DNA of 64,000 nt from Hyperoodon ampullatus (taxonomy: Eukaryota; Chordata; Mammalia; Artiodactyla; Ziphiidae). The stretch lies in assembly GCA_949752795.1 (NCBI GenBank), contig OX457056.1, positions 179,514,428 to 179,578,427 of the forward strand. Reading direction: 5' to 3'. Under the pieces are notes generated by a model that saw only the letters and a list, made by a program, of their open reading frames with translations, was not told where the DNA came from and searched no databases. This document shows, piece by piece, positions 22,541 to 33,040 of the stretch (the stretch's first letter is position 1; each line of letters opens with the position of its first letter). The position numbers and the translations under genes were made by a program.

Positions 22541-22830
22541 AAATGTTTATAAGGGAAGAGGGATAGGGAGGCTTAAAATTTTAAGCAAAGGGGACCCAAA
22601 AAAGCCTCACTGAAAAGGAGATATTTGAGTGAACATCTGAAAGATTTGAAGACGAAATAAGCCAAGTGAATATCATGGAGAAGAGCATTCCAGGCTGAGA
22701 GAACGGCAAGTGCAAAGGCCCTGGGGTAGGTGCGTGCCTGGTAGGCATAGAGAGCAGCAAGGAGGCCACGATAGCTGCAGTGGAGTTAGGGAAGTCAAGG
22801 ACGATGGATTGCATTGGCCTCGGGACCTAC
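22541..22830 (-). repeat. LINE L2 fragment, antisense, second part
   Basis: Continues the interrupted L2: 'aaaaagcctcactgaaaaggagatatttgag', 'agagcattccaggctgagagaacggcaagtgcaaaggccctgggg', 'agcaaggaggccacgatagctg'. Confidence 0.65.
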
Positions 22831-25210
22831 TCTAGAAATGATTCATGTAAACGTCAGTGTGTTTGTGTGTGCATGTCCAATCCTCCTTCCATAAGGGATT
22901 TTGGGCACCTTAAAAAATTCATTGCAATAAAATAGTGTATACTGACATAAGATCAAAAGAAGGAAGGAAATAAATGAGGATGGAAATAAACTGGAGCCAG
23001 ACCTAACTAGAAATCAACGATGTTCTCCATATCTCCAACTGGTGACCCTCTCTTTTGCTGTCAGCCTCCTAGGAGCCAGCAGGAGGACAGAAGCACTGTT
23101 AGTGACCAAATCCCTCACCTCCAAAAGATACTTGCAAACGAAGTGCTCTCTGGGATTACAAAGGTTCTTGGCATTATAATCAGAAAAGACTATCTTCTGG
23201 GGGATCATAAACCCAGGCTGTGTAAAACAAAGTGACTGACAACCTCATTAGCAGTATCCTTACAATGAATGCAGCTAGAAGCTTCCCAGACCCTGTTTCT
23301 TAGGTAGCAAAGTGCAAGGTACTCAAAGCAGTTCTGCAGAGGATGCTGGGAGGGCTGGGCATTTCAGCGTGTTAGGCATGTAGACTGTAGACAAGTTAGA
23401 CATGTAGACTGACTTTACAATGTATTCTATCAAGAAGAGAGGTGAGGCCTCTTGTTCTTCATGTAATCCTCGCTGAATGGGGTTTCTTGAAGCTGAATTA
23501 TAGACAGAAAGAGCTATGGTGAGCTTGGGACTGTCTGGAACTACCCAGCAAACTCCAGGGATGCAGCTCTCTGTTTGCCAGTTGAGTAGGGACCTCTGAG
23601 ACTTAGTAGGAAACAGAGCCAGGGAGAGGTGACATCTTTTGGAGAATCTACGGATCCTGATAGGAATGCATCCCACCTGTGTCATGAGGTGAGCTGAGAA
23701 TTACTCCTGGCAGGGTCAAGAATCACCTCAGAAGACTGCTGTGAATCTGCTTCGAAACATGGACAAATGGGCAGTCAGGGACTGATCCAATGTTTCCTTT
23801 CATCTAGCATGGCCAGAATCATTTTACTCTGAAAAAACATAAAGCCATTGCCACCAGACACTTGTTTGAGCCAGAATAAAACCTCCCAAGAGCACGCAGT
23901 GAACAGCAGGATTTGAGAAAGGATAGCCACACCAGGACGCACCTAGGAAACCACATTGTGTGTGTGTGTGTGTAAGGGGCTAGTTGAGATCAGGGACACC
24001 CCAGCATCAGGGGGGCCGAGGGCCTTTTAAGAACGTACACATGCGATGTTCAATTTCTGTGCGGCTTCCTGTGTGGGGCTGGGATACGACTGCCTTCCAT
24101 CCTGTCAAAACTTCAGTAACATCTGCTACAGGTGAAAAAGATCTGGGTGACATCTAGCAAAGATAATAACATAAATTTTAGGAAGGCTGAAGAAATGTGG
24201 ACCTTCTCTTGGAATAATTATTTTGGAGGGCTTACTGTCTGACCAGGAATCTTCCAGTTCAAGATGATAAAAGCATGTCAGCTGTATGTGAAATAATTTT
24301 TGATTCTCGTCCCAATAGCTGGATTCATGCTTATCTATTACTATATGTATAAACATATATCAAACAAGAGCTTTGACTATATAAGTCAATCCTCAAGCCC
24401 ATAAACCTATACACATACTCCACAGCACCCACCTCAGATGTGGCCACAAAGGCTGATGGGTAAAGAGCAACCTCTAGAGAGGGAATCAGGAGCCACAGAG
24501 GACATGGGTCAAGGAAGTTTCCCCCAGAGAGTAGAACTGGTCTCTGCTCAGGGAACTTTGTCCACTGCCAAGGAAGAAGAGCTCACCAGGGCTTTCTAGG
24601 AATTCTGCATCGCTTTGAATGACTGCTGCGTTTCTCCCTTTCTTTTTTCTCCTGAGTGGGCGTGTTTACTCTCACTTATCCTGTCCCGATTCCAGGACCG
24701 TGTATGATGTGGTTTTGGGAGAGCGAAGCAGACAACCAGAGGTATTGCTTTGCTTGTTTTAGCTCCTAAGCGGCAGAACCACAAAGAACCTCTTCATAAG
24801 CTGATAGAATCCAGAACCCATGGCCTTTGGACCAGATCCAGAGGCTGGACCAGATTTGGGGGTTGTCTCCTTTGAGGATGGAGTGTGTATGTTCCACGTG
24901 AGGGGAGCAAGATGAAACACTGTACGGGCTAACTGTGGCAGTGTACTGTGGATGGTAACCGGATTCTCTTTCTTCTCTCTCTCAGCCCACAGTTGGACTG
25001 TATTTCCAGCCTCCCTTCCATTTCAGCCTGGCCGTGTGATGGAGTTCTGTTCAATGAGATGTGACACAGGCCGGCCACTTCTAAGCCTGGCAATGATTCT
25101 CCAAGGAGGCCCCCCATGCTCTCCCCTGCAGATGGGATCATTTCACCTAGCATTGCTTTGGAATCAGTCACTCAGTCTGGGGCACAGCACACGACTGGGA
25201 AGAGTAGACC
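22831..25210. other. Single-copy non-coding DNA
   Basis: A short TG microsatellite lies at 23957-23973, and a local 16-base duplication at 23372-23411 is noted separately. No gene recognised. Confidence 0.45.
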
Positions 25211-25214
25211 CCCT

Positions 25215-25230
25215 CACACACACACACACA

Positions 25231-25265
<35 letters not shown>
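25215..25265. repeat. (CA)n microsatellite
   Basis: About 25 units with one CATA interruption. Confidence 0.95.
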
Positions 25266-26200
25266 TCCTTGTGGATTTTATATGAATGAGAAATAAACTT
25301 GAGCGCAGTTCAGAGGCTTTTAAACTCAGGGGCTAAATATTCAGGGAAGGAATGCCTTATGCTGGTCTCTGAAAACCCCTAATCCCTCACTGAAACTCTG
25401 CTACTGCAACAGCCCCGTGTTGGGGTCACTTCTGTAAATCAAAGGAAAAGAGCTTGGATCCACAGTGGTTCAGAGCAACACCGAGGAAAGAGACTCACAG
25501 GCGGAGATAAAATGATGAGGAGATGAATTCCCTGGAGGCAGGAGAGCGATGAGAAAGACGGTAACTGGGAGGAAGCGAGCTCCTCTGAGATGTCCAGAGC
25601 AGGGGGGTTGCAGTTACCACCATAATGTGGATGAAAACTCAGCCATTTGTACATATTGACAGAAGCATGACCTCCAGAGTCTGAGGCCTGTGGGCTGAAA
25701 TGAATGAAGCTATCTCCACTGGTCCCCAGGGACAGGGATGGTGACTTCCTTTTCCTGTGTTCCTGATGGTGTCTGGTGCTTCAGCAAGTGAACCCCATTG
25801 GACATTATGACAAAGCCCCCAGTAATAAATGGTTTGTACCCAACTTTCTACCACAACGACCACCACCATCCCCAAGACTTCCAAACCCTGGAATCAAATC
25901 AGGAAATGTGTCTGGCTTGGGGTAAGGCTGAAGACAGATTAGCTCCCCTTCAATAGAAGGAAAAGGAAAAATGGTCACAAAGTACATCAAACAGGGTGCA
26001 CATACACATGCAACACATCACATTCACATCACACGCACACACTCACAACCTCTAGCCCAACTACATACATCATGCTATGCAAAATGAAATGCTTTTTTTC
26101 ATAAATTATTCCCCCAAGCAATCATCTTTCCCAGATTACAGAGGCAGTGAGTCCCGACTCCCAGATAGAAAGCTGCCTAGATCAACGGCCAGCCTAAATG
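25266..26200. other. Single-copy non-coding DNA
   Basis: A loose CACA/CATCAC-rich patch lies at 26000-26050. Nothing else is recognisable. Confidence 0.45.
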
Positions 26201-26214
26201 ACACAATATTTGTT

Positions 26215-26300
26215 TTTAATGCTGCTTTTTACATCATTTGCCGAACACTCATTCGGCACCTACCATGTGCCAAACATCCCATTAGGCACTTGAGAAACTG
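26215..26300 (-). repeat. L2/MIR 3' end fragment, antisense
   Basis: 'gaacactcattcggcacctaccatgtgccaaacatcccattaggcacttgagaa' is the reverse complement of the shared L2/MIR 3' terminus. Confidence 0.5.
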
Positions 26301-26489
26301 CGTGTAGGGGCTGTCATCCTCATCCTTAAAGGATTCTGCAACCAGAATGCAGTGGCCACCTCCTGGGCACTGTAGCCGGTGGTCACTCTAGCTCTCAGGT
26401 CCAAGACGACCCCCTCCCTGCGGAGTCAGTCCACCTGAGGTTGACCTGACCATCACGCCTCTTTCCCAATGGCTGAATGGCCCACCCAC

Positions 26490-26595
26490 CAGAAGACATG
26501 CGGGACTCCAGGGGAAGGTGGGGACGTCCCGGGGCGGCCTGGGGGCAGTAACCCGCAAAGGCGGTGGCCACGGTGTGAGGCGGCACCCTCCCCCA
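26490..26595. promoter_or_regulatory. Short CpG-rich stretch
   Basis: At least eight CpG dinucleotides occur in about 100 bp (for example GACGTCCCGGGGCGGCC), well above the CpG-poor surroundings. It is too short to meet usual CpG-island length criteria. No promoter elements or gene are attached, so a regulatory role is only a possibility. Confidence 0.3.
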
Positions 26596-26629
26596 AAGCC
26601 CTCCCCAGCCTGCCGCCTCACCCAGGGGC

Positions 26630-26760
26630 TTATTTCTAATGGCGATCTCAGCAGTGCACCTCCACCTTTAGATAAGTGGCACTAAAATAAAATGGACTGT
26701 AATTATTGTTATAGATTACAGTAATTATAGAGGGGGAATGGGCTGATTAGATAAGCACGC
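26630..26760. promoter_or_regulatory. Candidate conserved non-coding element
   Basis: An AT-rich island follows directly after the GC- and CpG-rich stretch. Contains 'agataagtggc' (GATA-like, recurring as 'agataagcacg' at 26749), 'tgtaattattg' and 'cagtaattatag' homeodomain-like words. It is not a recognised repeat. The call is based on texture alone; no conservation data were available. Confidence 0.25.
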
Positions 26761-27165
26761 CCCCCCACCCCCACCAGGACCCGGCTGACATGAGGGAGAT
26801 TTGTGCAGAGGGCGATGAACCTGCTGTGAGCGTTGGATGTCACTTAGGCCTCCCGGGGCCCAGGCTGCAAGGGGCAGGGCGGCTGAGGAGGGGCGGTGGG
26901 AGGGAGAAGGTTTCAACCTTGGAACTAAACCAGCCATTAGAGAACAAAGCCTCTCGCCAGCTTGCCTGGGGGGTCACAACCAGACAACCCCACTGCCCGT
27001 ATGAGGGGCGGAGTCATATGGCTGGGCTTCCCACTGTGGTCCGGGACTCGGGGACTGAATCCTCCTGCTACGGAAAGACTTTCCCCTCTACCTCCCAGCT
27101 CTGGTCGGCCTTCTGCCATCGGGGCCACACAGGCCTGCCTGGAGCACAGCATCTACCAAGGATGG
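26761..27165. other. GC-rich single-copy DNA
   Basis: Several overlapping open frames on both strands (up to 155 codons at 26790-27257) are explained by high GC and show no protein family. Confidence 0.45.
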
Positions 27166-27169
27166 CCAG

Positions 27170-27285
27170 GATACTAGCAAGTGACTTAGACTCTCTTGGA
27201 GCCTCGCTGTCCTCCTTGGGGGATGAAGAGACCACTCCCATTCATATAACGCTGTAGTAAGATCACAGACATAGAGCATCCAGGA
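27170..27285 (+). repeat. MIR SINE remnant, sense
   Basis: 'gcaagtgacttagactctcttggagcctcgctgtcctccttggggg' fits a diverged MIR core. Confidence 0.5.
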
Positions 27286-28055
27286 CAGACTCTGCCTGGC
27301 AAGGAGGAGGGCCTGGTCAATGTGACTGCTCCTTCCCCTGTCATGGCCACTTCCGGCCCCCACTGGACCTGCTGGTGTTCCTATCCTCATGCCCAGCCTG
27401 GCCCCTACAACTGAACAATGCTGACCTTGGTAGAAGGACTTAGCCTACAACTGCCTTGGCCATGAAATGTGCATTGCCCTGAGTCACGGCTCTGCTGTCT
27501 ACCTGGACCCCATTCATAAAAGGTCCCATGGGTAAGGTTACCACCAGAGCAGCTCTTGGCTTGTCCATGGACTGGGTACCCACATCAGTGCTAGCCTCCA
27601 GTGCCTAGGCCCCCCTCCCTCTCGCTCATCTCTCCTAATGTAATTACGGCCCTATTTTGAATCCTGGAGTGGGATAACTGGGAGCTGAAGTCAGGGACAT
27701 CTCTTGCCCAAACAACCCCATTTCCCTTCCCAGAGCCTTCCCAGCTTCAGTGACACCTACCACTACCTGGACACCCAGGGCCACACATTTGTCTGAACCA
27801 TGGATGGAGCCAGGCACATGCCCAGCCAAGGGCGCTGCCCCACCAGCTGGACCTTTACCATCTCCCAGACCAGACCATCCCTCAGCCAGTCTCAGTAGGT
27901 GTGTTACTGCCACAGCCCTGCTCTTCTCTGATGCTCTGTCCAGTTGATGCCCGTCCGCCGGGGGCCCATGCAGCCAGGCAGTCCCCACTAAAGTTTCTTC
28001 CTATGCAGGCACTTCCGCTCCTGGATCTAAGAAGGGTCCCTGCGGCTCACAGAAT
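27286..28055. other. Single-copy non-coding DNA
   Basis: No gene or repeat recognised. Confidence 0.45.
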
Positions 28056-28059
28056 CCAG

Positions 28060-28290
28060 TCCAAAATCATTCCCCAGGGTTGGCTCTTCATTACACTCTC
28101 TGCTTTCATCTCCTATTTCCCTGCAAAATACTTGTCACATCTTAAGTATCTGCTTACTCATCGGTCACCCTCAGGAGGCCGTAAACTTCATGAAAAAAAA
28201 AAAGTTATTTTGCCTTTTAATTACCCCTTAGCAGAGTGTCTGACACACGGTAGACACCAATTAAGAGTTGATGAATGAATGAAAAAAATA
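28060..28290 (+). repeat. LINE L2 3' end, sense
   Basis: 'cttgtcacatcttaagtatctgc', 'ggaggccgtaaacttcatg' and 'agagtgtctgacacacggtagacaccaattaagagttgatgaatgaatgaa' is the diagnostic L2 3' terminus. Confidence 0.75.
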
Positions 28291-29795
28291 AGAAAGTATT
28301 GATGCCTAGAAGCTTGCCAGCCTTTTTTTACTTCCTTGATTTACTCCTTCTCTGTGGGGGGAAACTTTCCTTATGGAATATGGTCGGGGGTAGGGGGTGC
28401 CGTGAATCTGGCCAGAAGAGGCAGGTGCTTAGTGCACTGCTAGACAAGGACGTGGGCCCAGCAAGTCAGGAAGGAGGCCTGGAAGCACTGGAAAACCCTA
28501 CCTGTGGCTGGCTTATTATCCCCCCGGAGATACAGTCTTGGTCAATGTAAGTAAGCTAGCGGATTCATGATTCCAAATGGTCTCCTCTTACCTTACAGTC
28601 ACTCCTGCAAGAGCTGAAACCCCAAGGCTTGACATGAGGGCCTGTACAGCTTGGCTTCAGCTGCTAGATTATCTCTGTTCCTTACATTCACCAAGAAAAA
28701 CTGAATCTAAATGAAATGCTTTTCTGAAAATCTGCAAGTTGCTACCAGGCCAGATTTTGTTTCCAGGCTCCACAGTTTGCCTGTTGGCCCCTGCCCTCTG
28801 GATAGAAAACCAAAGTGCAGATGTATCCATAAACGAAGAGTATTGGCAATTTGGCTATATCACCCCAACAATCAAGCTCTCACTCCCATTTCCCACTCTC
28901 ACAATCTGACCCAGAAGTAACTGTAGTGATACAGAACCTCAGAAGGATAACCACTCAGTGGAAAATCTTGGGACTCTGCTTCCCATGGAGGCAGGTCCCA
29001 CCCAAGGTGGCCTCTCTATATACCCTCCACATCCTCCCAACATCCCTACTGGTCTCTTTTAGAGCCAATATCTGATAAGATGAAAGTAGGGTAAGTCTGA
29101 TCTGGGTCCTTCTGTACCATGTAATGCTCATGATCAGATTTCACTGGTGGGGACAGCCAGGCAAGGTCACTTTCCTTCAGGTCCTAAATATACTGCTGAG
29201 TTTGCCCCCATACCCCCTCCTCTGTCTTGAGGACCAGGTGTTCCCCAGTAATGGGTAAGCTGAGGCAATGACTAGAGGGTCCCTGCGTGCCTTTTCTTAC
29301 CATGAAATCCTCAGAGAGATCATGAGTTGAAAACTACTAGCCATGGGCACTTCTTGGAGGAACCACCTGATCCCTGGAGTATGAGGGCACCTCTTGGAGG
29401 ACGCCTGGTTTCCTGCCCTTGGTCCTGTATCACAATCCTTATCACCACATCCTCAAAGTCCCCCTCAGCCATGCAGGCTCCTATACCAGCTCCTCCACCC
29501 TCTCAGCAGATAAAGTCAATCCTGACCACAGAAGATGAAGTCCCCCACTGAAACCTAGCTGCCCTAACCCAGGGTCCACCCAGGCCTGATAAGCTCCCTT
29601 TACTTTAAGAGGCAAAACTGTTGAAACCTCCAGAGCCGCTCCTGCCTCCAAGAAAGCCCAGACTTTCACCTGGACTAATGTCAGAGTCAGGTTCTCAGGC
29701 TGAGGCCCTGGGAGCCCTAGGGTAGAGACACGAACTGTGAAGTCAAAGATCTTCTAAGCGGCACTAACTTCCCTCAATCCCTAGAATTCTCTACG
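28291..29795. other. Single-copy non-coding DNA
   Basis: No gene or repeat recognised. Short open frames only. Confidence 0.45.
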
Positions 29796-29799
29796 GTTT

Positions 29800-30110
29800 G
29801 TCTCACCTTGGCGTCTTTGTCCTTTCCTCTCCTCTCCCTGGCTCTTTAGGTGGCTTTCTCCCTCTCAACGTTCAGGTTTCAATTTGTGTATTACCTCCTC
29901 AGAAAGAACTCTACAGAACATAGCCCTACCAACAGCACCGCCTATTTCCCCTTCAGAACCCCTCCCGTTCCCTTCTTAGAACTCACCAGGACCTTCAATT
30001 ACTACGTGTTCTTTCTATGGTGTGTCTCCCTGATGTCCCCTCTCAAGCACCGAGCACAGTGGCTGGCCCCCGGTAAGGTCAGTAAGGACTTGTTGACTGA
30101 TCACGTGAAT
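29800..30110 (+). repeat. LINE L2 3' end, sense
   Basis: 'cctcctcagaaagaactctacagaacatagccctacc', 'ctcccgttcccttcttagaactcaccagg', 'caagcaccgagcacagtggctggccccc' and 'gtaaggacttgttgactg' follow L2 order. The 111-codon frame at 29850-30185 lies inside and is not a gene. Confidence 0.65.
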
Positions 30111-31395
30111 TTATTCTCTGTTGAAATGCAAACACTATTTGTATCTAAATATAAATCACCTACTGGAAGATTTCTTCAGTTCTGAGTATCTGGGAAGCCT
30201 CATCTTCTCCTGGGGTACCTGATTTGTCTTTGCCTTAGGGCAGCCTGGCACTTTGACCAGGACTTGTTTCCTTCTTCACTGTGGCCAGTAGGAGGCTCCC
30301 AGGCACAGAAGGAGCATCTGGAGCTGACCTCTAGCAACTGATCACATTCTTAGCAAATGAGTCACTGAGCACCAACCACAGGAGCCTGGAGGGCTTTGGC
30401 TGCTTTAGAGGCCTCAGCCCAAGTCAGGACTCCTGTGGAAAACAGAACTGGGCTAGAGAATGCAGGGGCGGGGTCGGGGGGGGCGGTGAAGCAGAGTGGG
30501 TACATGCAATTCATAAACTCATCTTTCCACTGTCTTCAGCTTACACCCCTGCCCTCATTTTTCTCTTTGGCCTGATTTCCCCAATTTCTTGATTAGGGGG
30601 AAAAAAAAAAACTTCAGTTGTACATTAAGTATTTCTGTAAACTGCAACTAGTCCCTTTTTGGAATGAGGCAGGATATAAATAAATAGATATAAATAAATA
30701 AATATAAATAAATAAGTAAGTTCCATCTTCCCCCAGGGTGCCCCACTCCACTTGGATTTAGGTCATCCACGTGTCTATTTGTGATCTATTTTCGAATTGC
30801 TGGATTCTGACTGTGTAAGCAGAAATCACAGGGCTGGCTCTGGGATGGAGACACCTGCCTGAGCTGCCAATCCATGGAGCCCCGCAGCCCAAGTACAAGC
30901 TGAGAGCAGCTCAGAGGCCTGGGGAAGACGCTGGACCTTCCATGGAGGGACTGTCAGCACGCCGGACATGGGCAGCCCCTTGAATCCAGAGGAATGATCA
31001 ATAGTCACATCTCTTCCTGGGCCTCAGCTTGAACTTATGGGAAATGGGGGTTTTGGACAAAGAGCATCTCTGAGGGTGGAAAGGGGATTTTGCAGAGCTC
31101 CTGGTGCAGGGTCTGGGATAACGTATGGTCCCTGGTATCTCCAAGCCCTTTCTCTTGCACGGGTGGTCTTCAGATGCTGTGTTCTAGGCTCGGCCTTACC
31201 TGCTCTTTGCCACAATTAAAGCAGCAGACACTCAAGGTTCAGAACAGAGCAGAGAGATGGAGCTGACCTCAGACCTGTCCATAAAGTGGACGATCCCCAA
31301 GCCACCCGCACAATTCTGGGGCCTCGTGGTCAGGGTGAAAGAGGTACAGAGCAGAGGTGTAGTGATGCCCCAGGCTCCAGCCTCAGCCGGTCCTA
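30111..31395. other. Single-copy DNA with an (ATAA)n tract
   Basis: The AAAT/ATAA microsatellite is at 30676-30719. No gene recognised. Confidence 0.45.
30676..30719. repeat. (AAAT)n microsatellite
   Basis: ATAAATAAATAGATATAAAT followed by further units. Confidence 0.9.
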
Positions 31396-31399
31396 AACA

Positions 31400-31935
31400 T
31401 CCCCACACCGTGGCAGAATGATCTCACAAAATGCAAACCTTCCCAGTACCCTCAGAATACATTCTGAACACACAAGTGCAGGCTGAGGGTCTGAGTGATT
31501 TGGCCCCTGCTCTCTCCCGCTTCACCCACCCTGAAGAGCCAATTCTTTGACGGCAGCACCCACCTTTCTCATGCCGCAGGGCGTTCACAGCTGCTCCTCC
31601 ATCTGCAGGGAGCCCTCTCCCTTTTCCACTCCTTAACCTGACCCTGCTTCAGACTTCAGCTTAGATGTTACTTTGTCCGGAAGCTTTTCTTGCTGCTGCC
31701 CCCACCCCCTAGCCGGGCTGGGACCACTGCTACGTGTTCTCCTGTAACACCCTGGCCTCCCCCAATCACGGCACTCAGAGCATCACTGAAAATGTCTGCT
31801 GGATGGGGTAAGGGCCGGCCACCACACTGGAGAGAGGGCAAGGCTGTCTCCTTTTGTCCCCTGTCATTTCCCTGGCACCAAAGCCCATAACTGGCAGATA
31901 CCAGGAACTCAATAAATATAGATTGAGCAGAAGAT
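31400..31935 (+). repeat. LINE L2, sense, about 530 bp
   Basis: 'atgatctcacaaaatgcaaacc', 'gtgatttggcccctgctctctcccgcttcaccc', 'ttcacagctgctcctccatctgcaggg', 'cagacttcagcttagatgttactttgtccgg' and 'ggcagataccaggaactcaataaatatagattgag' match L2 from its 3' ORF2 region to its terminus. One of the better preserved L2 copies in the window. Confidence 0.75.
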
Positions 31936-32416
31936 GATTAAATGAGATGACACTCAGTCCGCCAAGCACTAGCAGTTTGTCACTAGGCAATTGTCCTCAG
32001 GGGACCTGGCTCTATACCCAGGGGCCTTGAAAAAGGGAAATTGGCAAGAAACAAACAAGGTCTACATCTGTGAGGAGATGGTGGGACAGAGAAATCACAG
32101 CGGGGATTCAGAGCTGGGTAGAAAGGAAGCTCTGCCATAGGGAATGGGCTAGGTGGGCAGAGGTGGGGCAACAGATGGGATGATGTAGGGAGGGTTCAAG
32201 CCCCATCAGGACAGGCGACTAGGACACACTGGGGTCACTGGCTTTGCACCTGACCCTATCCTGGGTCAGATCAGGAGGTACCTGGCGGGGGAGGCCCTTG
32301 GTCCAACCTGCTTTCTGGCTTGGTCAGGCATACCTGGGGATGGATACCATCCTGCTTGATAAGTAGCCATCCAGAGGTAAAGGACAGAGGTGGCTGCCGA
32401 TAGACACCAGGCTTTG
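31936..32416. other. Single-copy non-coding DNA
   Basis: No gene or repeat recognised. Confidence 0.45.
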
Positions 32417-32429
32417 AAAGAGTCAGGTA

Positions 32430-33027
32430 GGGCTTCCCTGGTGGCACAGTGGTTAAGAATCTGCCTGCCGGGCTTCCCTGGTGGCGCAGTGGTTGGGAGT
32501 CCGCCTGCCGATGCAGGGGACGCAGGTTCGTGCCCCGGTCTGGGAGGATCCCGCGTACCGCGGAGCGGCTGGGCCCGTGAGCCATGGCCGCTGAGCCTGC
32601 GCGTCTGGAGCCTGTGCTCCGCAACGGGAGAGGCCGCTACGGTGAGAGGCCCGCGTACCGCAAAAAAAAAAAAAAAAAAAAAAGAATCTGCCTGCCAATG
32701 CAAGGGACACAGGTTCGAGCCCTGGTCTGGGAAGATCCCACATGCCGCAGAGCAACTAAGCGTGTGTGCCACAACTCCTGAGCCTGAGCTCTAGAGCCCG
32801 TGAGCCACAACTACTGAGCCCGCATGCCACAACTACTGAAGCCTGCACGCCTAGGGCCCGTGCTCCACAAGAGAAGCCACGACAATGAGAAGCCCGCACA
32901 CCGCAACGAAGAGTAGCCCCCGCTCGTCTCAACTAGTGAAAAGCCCGCGTTCGGCAACGAAGACCCGACACAGCCAAAAATAAATATTAATTAATTAATT
33001 GATTAAGTCAAAAAATAAAAATAAATA
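32430..33027 (+). mobile_element. CHR-type SINE, long subfamily, sense (host of a nested SINE)
   Basis: The head GGGCTTCCCTGGTGGCACAG starts at about 32430 and is interrupted after 'aagaatctgcctgcc'. The body resumes after 32697 and runs to the A-rich tail. The B box reads GGTTCGAGCCC (32712-32722), a good Pol III B-box match. The body carries repeated 'ccacaactactga' units. A perfect 13-bp target duplication AAAGAGTCAGGTA flanks the whole unit (32417-32429 and 33028-33040). Confidence 0.93.
32470..32682 (+). mobile_element. CHR-type SINE, short subfamily, nested, sense
   Basis: A complete short-form SINE with A box TGGCGCAGTGG (32482-32492), altered B box GGTTCGTGCCC (32525-32535) and a poly-A tail of about 21. 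It sits in the head of the older long SINE. A perfect 15-bp target duplication AAGAATCTGCCTGCC (32455-32469 and 32683-32697) proves the insertion order. Long minus-strand frames here (168 and 117 codons) are SINE translations. Confidence 0.95.
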
Positions 33028-33040
33028 AAAGAGTCAGGTA

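Noticed and set aside
25215..25265. Regularly repeated units suggestive of an array
   Set aside because: A simple CA microsatellite. No direct-repeat/spacer structure of a CRISPR array exists anywhere in the window.
26790..27257. 155-codon open frame near the CpG-rich stretch
   Set aside because: High GC produces long frames on both strands here, and there is no protein-family resemblance.
32482..32535. tRNA-like A and B boxes
   Set aside because: They belong to tRNA-derived SINEs; there is no complete cloverleaf, so no tRNA gene is called.
32266..32794. Open frames of 168, 134, 117 and 100 codons on both strands
   Set aside because: They lie on the nested CHR SINEs; the same peptide strings recur at the SINEs at 6.2, 38.3, 41.1 and 57.9 kb. 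They are SINE translations, not a gene family.
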